A stretch of 64,000 nucleotides of DNA from Novosphingobium sp. B1 (GCF_900176395.1 NZ_FWXL01000004.1:207001-271000), one strand, 5' to 3'. Shown: positions 1 to 9,024, counted from the first letter of the stretch. Notes: generated by a model from the sequence alone, not told the origin. Numbers and translations: made by a program.

Positions 1-2
1 CG

Positions 3-770
3 CCCGAGGACGAGGCCAAGATGCTGTTCCTGACCCAGCAGATGTTCGGCGGGCAGGACGAGGACATGAACAAGTCCGGCCTGAAGGACCTGCCGCCCGA
101 ACAGATCAGCGCGATCGTTGCAGGTGCCGTGGCCGAGTTCGAGCGCTATTTCGCCAGCCTGGCTGCAGAGCGGCGCAACAATCCCGGCGAGGATGTCGCC
201 ACGGTCATTGCCAATGCGATGATCGATGGCGAACCGATGAGCGACCGCGATACCGCCGGTTACTACATCATCGTTGCCAGCGCCGGGCACGACACGACTT
301 CGGCCTCGTCATCGGGGGCTGCCCTGGCCCTGGCGCGCGACCCGGACCTGTTCGCCCGTGCCAAGGCCGACCGCAGCCTGTTGCCCGGCATCGTCGAGGA
401 AGCGATCCGCTGGACCACGCCGGTCCAGCACTTCATGCGCACCGCGGCAGCCGACGTGGAACTGGCCGGCCAGCAGATTGCCAAGGACGATTGGCTGATG
501 ATCAACTACGTGGCGGCGAACCACGATCCGGCGCAGTTTCCCAATCCGCGCGCATTCGAGGCCACGCGCCCGGCCAACCGCCATCTTGCCTTCGGGGCAG
601 GCTCGCACCAGTGCCTCGGCCTGCACCTCGCGCGGCTGGAGATGCGAATCCTGCTCGACGTGCTGCTTGACCGGGTCGAGAGCCTGGAGCTGGCAGGAGA
701 GCCACGGCGCGTGAACTCGACTTTCGTCGGAGGGTTCAAACAGCTGCCATTGCGCTGGAAAGCGGCCTAG
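3..770 (+). CDS. Cytochrome P450, 5' end cut off by window
   Basis: The reading frame is open from the window edge, so this is the C-terminal 255 residues of a soluble bacterial P450 (about 400 residues when complete). Landmarks in order are the oxygen-binding I-helix AGHDTTS, the K-helix EEAIR (ExxR), and the heme-ligand loop FGAGSHQCLG, whose Cys binds the heme iron. The family oxidises hydrophobic substrates with electrons from a ferredoxin partner. No ferredoxin or reductase gene is visible nearby and the substrate cannot be read from this fragment. The stop overlaps the convergent DUF983 gene by 4 bp. Confidence 0.95.
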   Translation, partial: PEDEAKMLFLTQQMFGGQDEDMNKSGLKDLPPEQISAIVAGAVAEFERYFASLAAERRNNPGEDVATVIANAMIDGEPMSDRDTAGYYIIVASAGHDTTSASSSGAALALARDPDLFARAKADRSLLPGIVEEAIRWTTPVQHFMRTAAADVELAGQQIAKDDWLMINYVAANHDPAQFPNPRAFEATRPANRHLAFGAGSHQCLGLHLARLEMRILLDVLLDRVESLELAGEPRRVNSTFVGGFKQLPLRWKAA

Positions 771-1198
771 GCGGGTCCGTCGGTTCCGGCATCACGGCGC
801 GAATTGAGCTTGGCCCATAGCCCCTCGGTGCCTGCCTCTACAGCCTTGTTGACGTACTGCGATGCAACCAGCCAGCCCTTGAACGGTCGCAGCGTGGCAA
901 GGCAGCCGATGCCAAGGATCGGCACCGAAGTCAGCACGTGGACCCACCACGGCGGAGCATAGGCGACTTCCAGCCAGACCGCGAAGAACGTCAGCGGAAA
1001 CGCGGTGATGCACAGCGCGAAAAATGCCGGTCCGTCGTCGGCATTGGCGAACTGGTAGTCGAGACCGCATTCGGGGCACGTCTTCTGCAGCTTCAGCCAG
1101 CCATCGAACATCGGCCCCTTGCCGCATCGCGGGCACAAGCCCTTCCAGCCGCAACGCAGGATCCAGTCAAACTTGGGGTTCTTGGTGAAGATGGCCAT
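767..1198 (-). CDS. DUF983 family small membrane protein
   Basis: The 143-residue protein starts with a zinc-ribbon-like pair of Cys motifs (CPRC near residue 22 and CPEC about 18 residues later). Two hydrophobic segments, about residues 58-76 and 84-105, follow and should be membrane helices. This layout is that of DUF983, a family common in alphaproteobacteria, often near respiratory genes, with no established reaction. It converges on the P450 with overlapping ends. There is about 76 bp between its start and the S9 peptidase stop upstream on the same strand, so co-transcription is possible but not shown. Confidence 0.9.
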   Translation of the reverse strand: MAIFTKNPKFDWILRCGWKGLCPRCGKGPMFDGWLKLQKTCPECGLDYQFANADDGPAFFALCITAFPLTFFAVWLEVAYAPPWWVHVLTSVPILGIGCLATLRPFKGWLVASQYVNKAVEAGTEGLWAKLNSRRDAGTDGPA

Positions 1199-1274
1199 GA
1201 TCCCGGCGCCCTGCAGTTAGGAATGCGGCCCTCTTAGGCTTCGCACTCGCAACTGCAAGGCGCAAATCGGATCG

Positions 1275-3194
1275 TCAGTTTGCAGGATTGTGCTTGTCGA
1301 GGAACGCTTCCATCTGGGTCAGGAAGCTCAACCGGTCTTCCTCGCGGCTGAAGAAATGGTCGCCCTCGGGCTGGATGAAGAATTCGTGCACCTTGCCCGC
1401 CTTCTTCAGCCGATCGACGTAGTTCTTCGATTGCGAGAACGGAACGCGGCGATCCTTCTTGCCATGGACCACGAGGATGGGAATGCCGGTGCGATTGGCA
1501 TGGTTGATCGGCGAGACATCGGCGATGTCCTCCGCCCGCGACCGCCAGTATTCGGCCGTACCCAGCCCCCCGATGAAGTTCTTGTTGTAGCGGATCATCT
1601 CGGGAAGGTCGGAAACGCCGGCAAAGGAGACGGCACAGCGGTAGGTTTCCGGATTTCGCTCGGCTGCGCGCATGGCGACGTAACCGCCGTATGAGCCACC
1701 CACCACGCAGGCCCGCTTGACGTCGCCGATGCCTTCCTTGCCAAGGAAGGCCAAGGCATCATCGACATCGTCCTGCATCTTCAGGCCCCATTCGCCGTTC
1801 CCGGCATTCTGGTAAGCGCGACCGAAGCCCGTCGATCCGCGGAAGTTCGGCTGAAAGACTGCATAGCCCCGGTCGGCGAGGAACTGGCTCCACCAGTCCC
1901 AGCTCTCTAAATCGCGCGCTGCCGGGCCGCCGTGCGGCATGATGATGACCGGCAGGTTGCGCGCCTCCACGCCAGCGGGAAGCGTGAGCACACCGTTGAG
2001 CTGCATGCCGTCCCGCGCCGTGTAGTTCACCGTTTTCACAGGATGCAGGGCTCGCGTGCCCAAGGCCGGGTTTTCCAGCCCGAGGCGGGTCATCGGCTGG
2101 CCGTCCTCGTATATGTAATGGGCTCCGGGCGCCGCCGAGGCAGTGACTTCGAACAGCGCCACGCGGTTATCAGCAGTGGTATCGACGATGCGCACCTGCT
2201 TTCCGGGAAAGTTCGCATTGAGCTTTGCCTGCAGTTGCTTGCGCCCCGGATCCAGCCATACGACCCGTTGGGCCGTGTCGGCGTAGCCATAACCGAGAAT
2301 GTGGTCGAAATTTTCCGGAAGATGGATGCTGGTGATGTCATGGCCCGGCACCGAATAAAGCTTGTCCCCCAGCGTCATCGTCTTGAGATCGAGCTTGTAG
2401 ATCGCGGCCGTTCCATCCTTCGCGCTCAGGCTTACGGCAGTCCCGTCGGCCAGAATGGCGTCGGGCACGATGAGCTCCTCGTCCTGGCGGACATTGGCGA
2501 ATTCGCTGAAGTTGTCCTTGTTGCTGGCTCGATAGAGTGCACGAGTGCGCAGGCCACTCTTTTCGATGCCAATGCCGAGCCGGACATTGCCCTGACCATC
2601 GGCATACCAGTCGATCACTCCCTCGCGAGACCAGACAATCTTGGAAAAGGCGTTGGTGGCCACATCGACCATCGCGACCTGCGGCCAGAAGCCTTCTTCG
2701 TTGAGGTAATAACTGGTCTGGTACGACAACAGGATGCGCGGCGTGCCATCCTGCGCAACCCACAGGACATCGGACATGTTGAAGCCGACATTGCCGTTGC
2801 GCTTGTCGAGCAGGAAATGCGCGTCCGATCCGTCAGCCTTGAACGCCAGCAACCGGGTCGCCTTGGCCATGCCGCCCTGTACGGGTACTTCGGCACCCAC
2901 GGTTGCAATCAGCCAGTCGTCGTTGATCCAGCGCACACCTAGCAGATCGGCATCGCCGACAGGCAGGCGCGACTGGATGCCTCCGCCATCGGCCTTGATG
3001 ATGACGAGCGCCTGCGCCCCGGTAATCGACGCTTTGACCACGACGAACTTGCCGCTGGGCGACAGGCCGGGATCGGCGATTGCCGGCAGACGCGCGAAGT
3101 CGGCAACCGGGCGCTCGGCCGGGCGCTCGGCCAAGGCAGGCTGTGCGGCGATGATGCCAAGCACAGCCGCAGTGGTCATGATCAAAGTCCGCAT
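1275..3194 (-). CDS. Secreted S9 family (prolyl oligopeptidase-like) peptidase
   Basis: This 639-residue protein has an N-terminal signal peptide (MRTLIMTTAAVLGII..., cleavage likely after ALA near residue 22). A beta-propeller-like region follows, then a C-terminal alpha/beta hydrolase domain. The catalytic Ser lies in GGSYGGYVAM and the catalytic His is probably in EGDHFF near the C-terminus. The Asp is likely in the HGKKDRRVPF stretch. S9C-type enzymes (dipeptidyl or acylaminoacyl peptidases) of this size cleave short peptides in the periplasm of sphingomonads. It is divergently transcribed from the ferritin-like gene. Subfamily is inferred from size and motif order only. Confidence 0.92.
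   Translation of the reverse strand: MRTLIMTTAAVLGIIAAQPALAERPAERPVADFARLPAIADPGLSPSGKFVVVKASITGAQALVIIKADGGGIQSRLPVGDADLLGVRWINDDWLIATVGAEVPVQGGMAKATRLLAFKADGSDAHFLLDKRNGNVGFNMSDVLWVAQDGTPRILLSYQTSYYLNEEGFWPQVAMVDVATNAFSKIVWSREGVIDWYADGQGNVRLGIGIEKSGLRTRALYRASNKDNFSEFANVRQDEELIVPDAILADGTAVSLSAKDGTAAIYKLDLKTMTLGDKLYSVPGHDITSIHLPENFDHILGYGYADTAQRVVWLDPGRKQLQAKLNANFPGKQVRIVDTTADNRVALFEVTASAAPGAHYIYEDGQPMTRLGLENPALGTRALHPVKTVNYTARDGMQLNGVLTLPAGVEARNLPVIIMPHGGPAARDLESWDWWSQFLADRGYAVFQPNFRGSTGFGRAYQNAGNGEWGLKMQDDVDDALAFLGKEGIGDVKRACVVGGSYGGYVAMRAAERNPETYRCAVSFAGVSDLPEMIRYNKNFIGGLGTAEYWRSRAEDIADVSPINHANRTGIPILVVHGKKDRRVPFSQSKNYVDRLKKAGKVHEFFIQPEGDHFFSREEDRLSFLTQMEAFLDKHNPAN
3109..3132. repeat. Two tandem copies of a 12-bp unit inside the S9 peptidase gene
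   Basis: The unit gggcgctcggcc occurs twice back to back. On the coding strand it gives a repeated AERP tetrapeptide just after the signal peptide. It looks like a replication-slippage duplication in a tolerant region of the exported protein. Confidence 0.8.
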
Positions 3195-3259
3195 CTGTCC
3201 CTCCCCAAATCTGCCTTATCATGTGGAGTAACAGACGCCTGATCAAGAGAAGTTCCGTC

Positions 3260-3278
3260 CGACTTGCAACGACTTGCA
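3260..3278. repeat. Pair of 9-bp direct repeats in a divergent intergenic region
   Basis: CGACTTGCA occurs twice, at 3260 and 3270, exactly 10 bp apart, in the 114-bp region between the divergent S9 peptidase and ferritin-like genes. Same-face spacing fits a regulator binding two adjacent half sites, but no regulator is implied by position. Confidence 0.45.
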
Positions 3279-3308
3279 CAAATTCACGATTGTGCCACAT
3301 CACTGGCC

Positions 3309-3977
3309 ATGAAGGTCACCGCCCCAGCCGTCTTGCGCAGCTTTCGCGCGCGCTTCCTCGACGTGCTTGCGTCGATCTATCTGTACAACGAACATCGCGG
3401 CTATACCTCGCTCGACCGTGTGCTGGATGCGGTAAAGGTGTGTTGTCCCGATGACGCGGCCTTCATCGCCGCCATTGCCAAGCACCGCGCCGACGAGCGC
3501 AAGCATTACGTGATGTTCAAGCGCTGGTTCGAACTGCAGGGCCGGATGCCTCTGGCCGTCGACAGTACCTGCGGGCATATCGATCGCTTCATCGAGAAGG
3601 TCTTTGGCTGTTCTATCGACGAACTCGATACCGATGGCGTGATCGCCAGCCCCGACGCTTTCGAACGATTGTGCCGCGTGATCATGCTGACCGAACAGCG
3701 GGGGATGCGGCAGGTCGAGATCCTGCTGGGCAACAGCCACGTTCGTTCCGACAAGGCAATGAAGCGCATTTTCGAAGTCGTCGAGAAGGACGAACCCGAC
3801 CATTGGATGCCCTATGCCGCGTGGCTGGAGACGCAGGGCCGCGCCAAGGCGAAATGGCGCGAGCGCTGGGCGGACTACTGGATTCACAAGTCGCTGATGC
3901 TGGTGAAGCTGCCCAGCCTGTTCCTGCGCCGTTCGACGCCGCGCATGGCGGCCTGGCCGGACGCAATCGGCAATTAG
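3309..3977 (+). CDS. Ferritin-like-fold protein, function unknown
   Basis: The 222-residue protein contains helix-borne acidic/His patterns of the ferritin-like di-iron fold, such as DERKH near residue 60 and DEPDH near 175, and has no signal peptide. An earlier in-frame start at 3264 is possible, but the ATG at 3309 begins the part that looks protein-like. It precedes a PlsC-type acyltransferase by 44 bp on the same strand, so the two may be co-expressed. Ferritin-like proteins store iron or oxidise lipids or amines; nothing here decides between these. Direct evidence for metal binding is lacking. Confidence 0.7.
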   Translation: MKVTAPAVLRSFRARFLDVLASIYLYNEHRGYTSLDRVLDAVKVCCPDDAAFIAAIAKHRADERKHYVMFKRWFELQGRMPLAVDSTCGHIDRFIEKVFGCSIDELDTDGVIASPDAFERLCRVIMLTEQRGMRQVEILLGNSHVRSDKAMKRIFEVVEKDEPDHWMPYAAWLETQGRAKAKWRERWADYWIHKSLMLVKLPSLFLRRSTPRMAAWPDAIGN

Positions 3978-4021
3978 ACAGCATCCTTAACCCACGCTAA
4001 TCTTGATGTGGGGAGAGGTCG

Positions 4022-4633
4022 ATGGACAGGGCAGTTGAAGATCGCAGGCCCAGCCTGCCGTCGCGCGTGGTGCGCAAGGTGCTGGTGTGGTTCTACCGCA
4101 GACGCGGGTGGAAAGCGGTGGGCACGCCGCCAGCGGATGGCCGATGTGTCATCGTGGCAGCGCCGCACACCTCCAACTGGGATTTCGTCAACTTCATCGG
4201 CTTGACCGAAGATCTTGGCTTCAAGCCGCATTTCATGGCGAAGGACAGCCTGTTCCGCTGGCCGATGGGCGGGTTCATGCGCGACATGGGCGGCGTTTCG
4301 ATCGACCGTTCGGCGCGGCGAAACGTGGTGGATGCAATGGTGGCCGAGTTTGCCCGGCGCGACCGCTTCATGCTGACCATCGCGCCCGAAGGCACGCGCA
4401 GCGCAGTCGGCCAGTGGCGCAGCGGGTTCTATCACATCGCTTTGAAGGCGGGCGTGCCGATGGTCGTGGGCATGATGGACTATGGCACCAAGACCGGTGG
4501 CCTTGGCCCGGCCATCTGGCCATCTGGCGATTACGAGGCCGACATGCGCAAGATCTTCGAAGTCTATCGCACGGTCACGCCGCGGCACCCCGAGCGCGGC
4601 CTCACAGCACTGCCGGAGGTTTCCGATGCCTGA
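4022..4633 (+). CDS. PlsC-type lysophospholipid acyltransferase
   Basis: A 203-residue protein with the two diagnostic blocks of the PlsC/LPLAT family: the H(X4)D catalytic motif HTSNWD near residue 50 and the phosphate-binding block APEGTRS near residue 122. These enzymes transfer an acyl chain to a lysophospholipid or another hydroxyl acceptor at the inner membrane. The acceptor cannot be read from sequence. The stop overlaps the next start by 8 bp, indicating translational coupling with the DUF1295 protein and suggesting a shared lipid-related task. Confidence 0.9.
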   Translation: MDRAVEDRRPSLPSRVVRKVLVWFYRRRGWKAVGTPPADGRCVIVAAPHTSNWDFVNFIGLTEDLGFKPHFMAKDSLFRWPMGGFMRDMGGVSIDRSARRNVVDAMVAEFARRDRFMLTIAPEGTRSAVGQWRSGFYHIALKAGVPMVVGMMDYGTKTGGLGPAIWPSGDYEADMRKIFEVYRTVTPRHPERGLTALPEVSDA

Positions 4634-5435
4634 TACGCTGCTTCTCGCCCTGCTGGTCAATGTCCTCATCCTTGTGGTCGGCATGGGCCTGCTGTGGCGC
4701 GTGGCCGTGAAGATCGGTGACGTCAGCTTCATCGACGCGGTATGGGGCGGCGGCATGGGCGTGCTGGCGCTGGCCTCGTGGCTGCATGTCGAGGGGGGTC
4801 CCGGCGCGCGAGCCAGCCTGATCGCGGCGATGGCGGTGATCTGGGCTGCACGCCTTGCGTGGCACCTCTACACACGCTGGCAAGGGCACGGCGAAGACCC
4901 GCGCTATGCCAGGATGCTGGGCAAGGCCAAGGAGCAAGGCAAGTTCGCCTCGGCCGCGCTGAAGTTCGTGTTCGCGCCACAGGCATTGCTGCTGTTCGTC
5001 ACCTGCTTGCCTGCGCAGCTTGGCGTTCTCGCCAGCGGAGCGCCCGCGCCCATCGGCCCGCTGGTCCTGGCCGGAGCCGCGCTGTGGCTGCTCGGCATCA
5101 CGTTCGAAGCGGTGGGCGACGCGCAGTTGAAAGCCTTCCGCACCGATCCCGCCAACAAGGGTAAGGTCCTCCAGACCGGCCTTTGGCGCTACACCCGCCA
5201 CCCCAACTACTTCGGCGACGCCTGCGTCTGGTGGGGCATCTGGCTCGCCGCTGCCGACGCCGGCCTGTGGGTCGCGCTGGCGAGCGTGATCGGGCCGGTG
5301 TTCCTGACGTTCACCCTGACCAAGTGGTCGGGAAAGCCCTTGCTGGAGAAGGGCATGGAAGAACGGCGACCGGGATACAAGGCATACGTCGAGCGGACTT
5401 CGGGGTTCATCCCATGGCCGCCGAAGCGCGGGTGA
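4626..5435 (+). CDS. DUF1295 / steroid 5-alpha-reductase-like membrane protein
   Basis: The 269-residue protein has several hydrophobic helices and ends with the conserved block TGLWRYTRHPNYFGD near residue 195, which marks the DUF1295 branch of the isoprenylcysteine methyltransferase / steroid reductase superfamily. Members use NADPH or SAM to modify lipids within the membrane. The ATG at 4626 is preceded by GGAGG at 4616 and lies inside the end of the acyltransferase gene. An earlier in-frame start inside that gene is unlikely. The exact substrate is unknown. Confidence 0.9.
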   Translation: MPDTLLLALLVNVLILVVGMGLLWRVAVKIGDVSFIDAVWGGGMGVLALASWLHVEGGPGARASLIAAMAVIWAARLAWHLYTRWQGHGEDPRYARMLGKAKEQGKFASAALKFVFAPQALLLFVTCLPAQLGVLASGAPAPIGPLVLAGAALWLLGITFEAVGDAQLKAFRTDPANKGKVLQTGLWRYTRHPNYFGDACVWWGIWLAAADAGLWVALASVIGPVFLTFTLTKWSGKPLLEKGMEERRPGYKAYVERTSGFIPWPPKRG

Positions 5436-5845
5436 AACAACGTATGCCAGGACGATCCTTGCTGCGCGAATTGCCAAAGCAAAGGCTTTTCTGGTTCGCA
5501 GCAGGTGCCCTTGCGTCGGCAACTGCCATGATTTGTGGAGTCGCTTTCAGCGGACTGCGTAATCGGAGTTCAGAAATTCTCGTGATTTCAGCCAGCGGCC
5601 TCCGCGAGGAAACTAGAACGAGATTGCTGGAGACCATTGGACAGTGCCTCGGCAAATTCGAGGCCGTGTCCAACCCGGACAGCTACGAAGTCCGGATACC
5701 GACTGCAGCCCTGCAGGCTTATGACTACCAGTGTATCCTGCGCAATAGCGCTCCGATTGGCGATCTGGTCAAATCGGAAGACAGTTTTTCCGGTATCCCA
5801 GGCAAAGTCTGGCAAGGTGTCTCGTTCGAGATCCGACGCCGCTAG
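5432..5845 (+). CDS. Small single-pass membrane-anchored hypothetical protein
   Basis: I do not recognise this family. The GTG at 5432 overlaps the preceding stop (GTGA), suggesting coupling; an ATG at 5444 is the alternative start. The 137-residue product has a basic N-terminus, one hydrophobic segment (about residues 20-40, rich in Ala and Gly), then a soluble domain of about 95 residues that includes two Cys. Base composition is slightly lower in GC than its neighbours. It is the last gene of the plus-strand cluster starting at 3309 and converges on the 5'-nucleotidase gene. Confidence 0.65.
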   Translation: MKQRMPGRSLLRELPKQRLFWFAAGALASATAMICGVAFSGLRNRSSEILVISASGLREETRTRLLETIGQCLGKFEAVSNPDSYEVRIPTAALQAYDYQCILRNSAPIGDLVKSEDSFSGIPGKVWQGVSFEIRRR

Positions 5846-5859
5846 TCTGGGCGCGATGG

Positions 5860-7608
5860 TCAGCTCGCTGCCCCCGCCCGCACCTCCTGAGGCACTGACC
5901 GCACCGGCACCGCCCTGATCCAGCTTTCCAGCGCGTCGATGTCGGTCGGGCCGGTCACCGTGTCGGGCTTGCCGACAAAGCCCGAGAACCCATCGCCGCC
6001 AAGGCCGAGGAAGCCGTTGACAGTCACGCGGTAGGTCTTCGCCATGTCCAGCGGCTTGCCATCCAGTGTGATCGTCACGATGCGATCGCCCGCAGGCCGT
6101 GCCGGGTCGTAGCGGAATGCAAAGCCCGTCGACGGTGCCAGTGCCTGCTTCGGGCCGGTGTCGTCGAGGCCCTCTTCCAGCACCGCCTTGATCTGCGCGC
6201 CGGTCATGCTTTCGGTGACCACGTTGTTGCCGAAGGGCTGGCACAGGTAGATATCGCCGAAGGTCAGCGTGCCGTCTGCGGCCGGGACCAGCGGGGCGCG
6301 GATGCCGAAGGGGTTCATGAAGGCAATCTGCGCGCCCTTGTCCCGCGTGGCGCCCAGTTGCGCATCGGCGATGAGGTTGCCCAAGGGCCCGCCAGCGCCG
6401 CCTTCCGCGCCCTCGTTCTTGGGCGCCGCGCGGTCGATCTTTCCGATCGGGCGCTGGGTGTATTCCTTCGATGCGTCGACGTACTTCGCCACGTACGCGG
6501 CGATGTCCGCGCGCGGCTGGAATTGCGGGAACAGCGGCGTATTGCCAAGCGGCCCGCGCGTCGAAGTATAGGGCACCGACTGCACGATCACGTTGCGCGC
6601 CTTCTTCGAAACCACGCGCCCCGCCACGGGATCGATCTGCAGCGTGATGTCGGTAACCAGCTCGCCATAGACACCTGCGCTGGTCAGCAGGAAGGGCTTG
6701 GCCGGGTTTAGCTGGCCGTAATCGCAGACATAGGACCAGTGCGTGTGGCCCGAAACCACGACGTCGACCCGCGTATCCAGCCGGTCAAGGATCGGGCGGA
6801 TGTCGCCGGCAAAGTCATTGCAGCCCTGTGGATCGGGATCGCCCTTGGTACGACCGCCTTCGTGGATCAGCACGACGATGGCGTCGGCGCCCTGCGCCTT
6901 CAGCTGGGGCACGGCAGCGTTGATCGTATCGGCTTCATCCGCGAAGGTCAGCCCCTGGATGCCGGTGGGGTTCACCAGATTGGGCGTGCCCTTCAGCGTC
7001 AGACCGATCACGCCGATGGTCACCGCACGCTTGCCCGAACCGAAGGTCTTGAGACCGGTCGCCGGGAACAGCGTCGAGCCATCGGGGCGCTTCGTGCTGG
7101 CAGCAAGGTACTTGAAGGTTGCCCCGGTGAACTTTTCGAGCGCGCAAGGCTCCTTTGCGGTGAACTTCTCGCACCCGCCGTTCTGCTTGCGCAGCAGCTC
7201 CTGCTGGCCGTTGTCGAATTCGTGATTGCCGACGGCGTTGAAGTCCACGCCGATCCGGTTCATCACGCCGATCGCCGGCTCGTCGAGATAGAGCGACGAG
7301 GCCAGTTGCGAGGCCGAGATCATGTCGCCCGCCGAAACGGTCATCGAGAGCGGATGCTTCGCCCGGATCGAATCGATGGCAGAGGCGAGCCACGCCGCTC
7401 CGCCCGCAGGCACGCCAATGATCCCGCCCTTGCCGTCGGACACGTTTACCGCCTGACGCGGCGGCTCCAGACTGCCGTGGAAATCGTTGATCCCGACGAT
7501 CCCCACTTCGACCGGACCAGCTGTTTCGCCACCCGCCATCGGCGCGGCGCAGGCCCCGAGCAATCCGGACAGGGCAAGAGGCATGATCAGACGAGCGCGC
7601 AGAATCAT
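5860..7608 (-). CDS. UshA-like 5'-nucleotidase / metallophosphatase lipoprotein
   Basis: A 582-residue exported protein. A lipoprotein signal ends in LLGAC, so Cys20 would be lipidated. The N-terminal metallophosphatase domain shows the metal-ligand blocks NDFHG, SAGDMI, GNHEFD and SGHTHWSY in the correct order. The C-terminal part matches the 5'-nucleotidase substrate-binding domain (NPFGIRAPL... TFGDIYLCQPFGN). The family hydrolyses nucleotides or related phosphoesters in the periplasm to salvage nucleoside and phosphate. It is divergent from a TetR regulator across a region with two palindromes, a plausible regulatory link that is not proven. Confidence 0.93.
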   Translation of the reverse strand: MILRARLIMPLALSGLLGACAAPMAGGETAGPVEVGIVGINDFHGSLEPPRQAVNVSDGKGGIIGVPAGGAAWLASAIDSIRAKHPLSMTVSAGDMISASQLASSLYLDEPAIGVMNRIGVDFNAVGNHEFDNGQQELLRKQNGGCEKFTAKEPCALEKFTGATFKYLAASTKRPDGSTLFPATGLKTFGSGKRAVTIGVIGLTLKGTPNLVNPTGIQGLTFADEADTINAAVPQLKAQGADAIVVLIHEGGRTKGDPDPQGCNDFAGDIRPILDRLDTRVDVVVSGHTHWSYVCDYGQLNPAKPFLLTSAGVYGELVTDITLQIDPVAGRVVSKKARNVIVQSVPYTSTRGPLGNTPLFPQFQPRADIAAYVAKYVDASKEYTQRPIGKIDRAAPKNEGAEGGAGGPLGNLIADAQLGATRDKGAQIAFMNPFGIRAPLVPAADGTLTFGDIYLCQPFGNNVVTESMTGAQIKAVLEEGLDDTGPKQALAPSTGFAFRYDPARPAGDRIVTITLDGKPLDMAKTYRVTVNGFLGLGGDGFSGFVGKPDTVTGPTDIDALESWIRAVPVRSVPQEVRAGAAS

Positions 7609-7635
7609 CGGGAGAGCGACCTTATCGTAACGGGT

Positions 7636-7647
7636 GCAACCGGTTGC
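7636..7647. promoter_or_regulatory. 12-bp perfect palindrome before the 5'-nucleotidase gene
   Basis: GCAACCGGTTGC reads identically on both strands and lies 28 bp upstream of the 5'-nucleotidase start, where a regulator could block or assist transcription. The neighbouring TetR-family gene is the obvious candidate binder by position; this is inference. Confidence 0.4.
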
Positions 7648-7676
7648 GCCTCGCCTAGCCCATCGGTGTTGCGCTT

Positions 7677-7714
7677 TGAAGGCCGTTTGTGCGCCTCACA
7701 CCAAACGGCCTTCA
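7677..7714. promoter_or_regulatory. Perfect 13-bp-arm inverted repeat between divergent genes
   Basis: TGAAGGCCGTTTG at 7677-7689 is matched exactly by CAAACGGCCTTCA at 7702-7714 with a 12-nt spacer. The region lies between the divergently transcribed 5'-nucleotidase and TetR genes, so an intrinsic terminator is not expected. It could be a large operator, a 5' leader hairpin of the TetR transcript, or a remnant of a mobile repeat. Confidence 0.5.
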
Positions 7715-7804
7715 TATCCCGCCCTTTATCTCGCCCCATTGTCTGCCCGCCCTGCCATCCCTACAATGCGAAAGAGATCCAGCATTCAGGACACCCAGGG
7801 AACC

Positions 7805-8440
7805 ATGGCGCAATCCCCAGCAGAGCAAGAGGCCATGCGCGCCCGGCTCGTCCAACTTGCCCAGACCATGGTCGAGGAGCGCGGTGGAGCCGGGCTGAAC
7901 TTGTCCGAGCTGGCTGCCCGCGCCGGCATCAGCCAGGCCAATCTCTCGCGCTATTTCGAAGGCCGTGAAGAGCTGATGGAAGCCATTGCCGACCATTGGT
8001 TCAAGCCGATGGCCGACATCATGGAGGAGGTGCTCTCCAGCGATCTGCCCCCCCGCCGCAAGATGTACGAATTCTTTGCCCGCCGCTTTCTGGTGATGCG
8101 CAAGAAGTGGGAAGCCGATCCGGCCAAGTTGCAGACCTACATCGAGGTCGGCAACGAGAACTTCGAACAGATCCGCAGCTACATCGACCTTGCCGATCAC
8201 TACCTTGGCGAGATCATCGGGGAAGCCATGAGTGACGGCTTCTTTGCCGGGCTTGAAGTCGACGAGACGATCAGTCTCGTCAACCAGATGTGCATGCCCT
8301 ACTGCGCGCTCAACACCATGACGATGTTCATGGAACGGTTGAGCGAGGACAAGCTCGCCCGGATCGTCGATGCCGTGTTTGATGGCCTTTCAGCGCAGGA
8401 CCGCGGTGCGCGTGCGGTTACGGGCCTGCGCGCGGCCTGA
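7805..8440 (+). CDS. TetR/AcrR-family transcriptional regulator
   Basis: The 211-residue protein carries an N-terminal TetR helix-turn-helix (LSELAARAGISQANLSRYF, about residues 36-54) followed by an all-helical ligand-binding domain. The ATG at 7805 has AGGG just upstream; the in-frame ATG at 7766 lacks a visible ribosome binding site. TetR regulators usually repress neighbours and themselves by binding a palindrome. Two palindromes sit in its upstream region. The ligand is unknown. Confidence 0.9.
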   Translation: MAQSPAEQEAMRARLVQLAQTMVEERGGAGLNLSELAARAGISQANLSRYFEGREELMEAIADHWFKPMADIMEEVLSSDLPPRRKMYEFFARRFLVMRKKWEADPAKLQTYIEVGNENFEQIRSYIDLADHYLGEIIGEAMSDGFFAGLEVDETISLVNQMCMPYCALNTMTMFMERLSEDKLARIVDAVFDGLSAQDRGARAVTGLRAA

Positions 8441-8477
8441 TTGACAGGTTTGCGGTCGATGTGATCAGCGTGCGCGG

Positions 8478-8915
8478 TCAGGCCTCGCACCAGTTGCCGC
8501 GTCGCCCCTTCCAGTGCTCGGCTAGGCCCTCGGCCTCGAGCACGGCGCCGAGGCTTTTGCCATGGCGCGTCACCACCCGCAGCGCGCGGCCATAGCGGTC
8601 GGTCTCACGCCCCTGCACTTCCAGCACGAACGGTCCGGCATTGAGCAATTCGACCAGTCTGCGCGTGGCTCGCATCCCCAGTTCCGCTTCGGCAGCGCAG
8701 GACGGGTTCGAGGTTTCGGGCGTGTTGATGTCGGCTATGCGAATCTTGGTGCCATCAAGCCAGAAGGTATCGCCATCGACCACGCAGGTGATGCGCGGCC
8801 CCGGCGCACAGAGCGAAAACAGCGATGCCTTCGGCTTTTCAGCGAAAGAAGGAACAGGGCAGGCGAGGACTGCGACAGTCAGGCTTGCAGCGAAGAACGA
8901 CGCTTGGATTTTCAT
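8478..8915 (-). CDS. Secreted thermonuclease (SNase-like) family protein
   Basis: A 145-residue protein with a cleavable signal peptide (about residues 1-25, ending PSFA) and a staphylococcal-nuclease-like fold. The core DGDTFWLDGTKIRIADINTPE-type segment holds the metal-ligand Asp, an Arg and a Glu, and ETDRYGRALR supplies the second catalytic Arg. The family cleaves DNA or RNA with calcium; export suggests action on extracellular or periplasmic nucleic acid. Start chosen at the ATG; a GTG one codon upstream is possible. It converges on the TetR gene with a 37-bp gap. Confidence 0.9.
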   Translation of the reverse strand: MKIQASFFAASLTVAVLACPVPSFAEKPKASLFSLCAPGPRITCVVDGDTFWLDGTKIRIADINTPETSNPSCAAEAELGMRATRRLVELLNAGPFVLEVQGRETDRYGRALRVVTRHGKSLGAVLEAEGLAEHWKGRRGNWCEA

Positions 8916-9024
8916 CACCGTAACGTGACGAAAATGCGCCGGCGCAGCGCCTCAGTATCCGCACGATCAGCAATGATGCTCAGTAATAACGGCTTGGAAA
9001 GGCTTTGCCGGCATTATCGGCATC

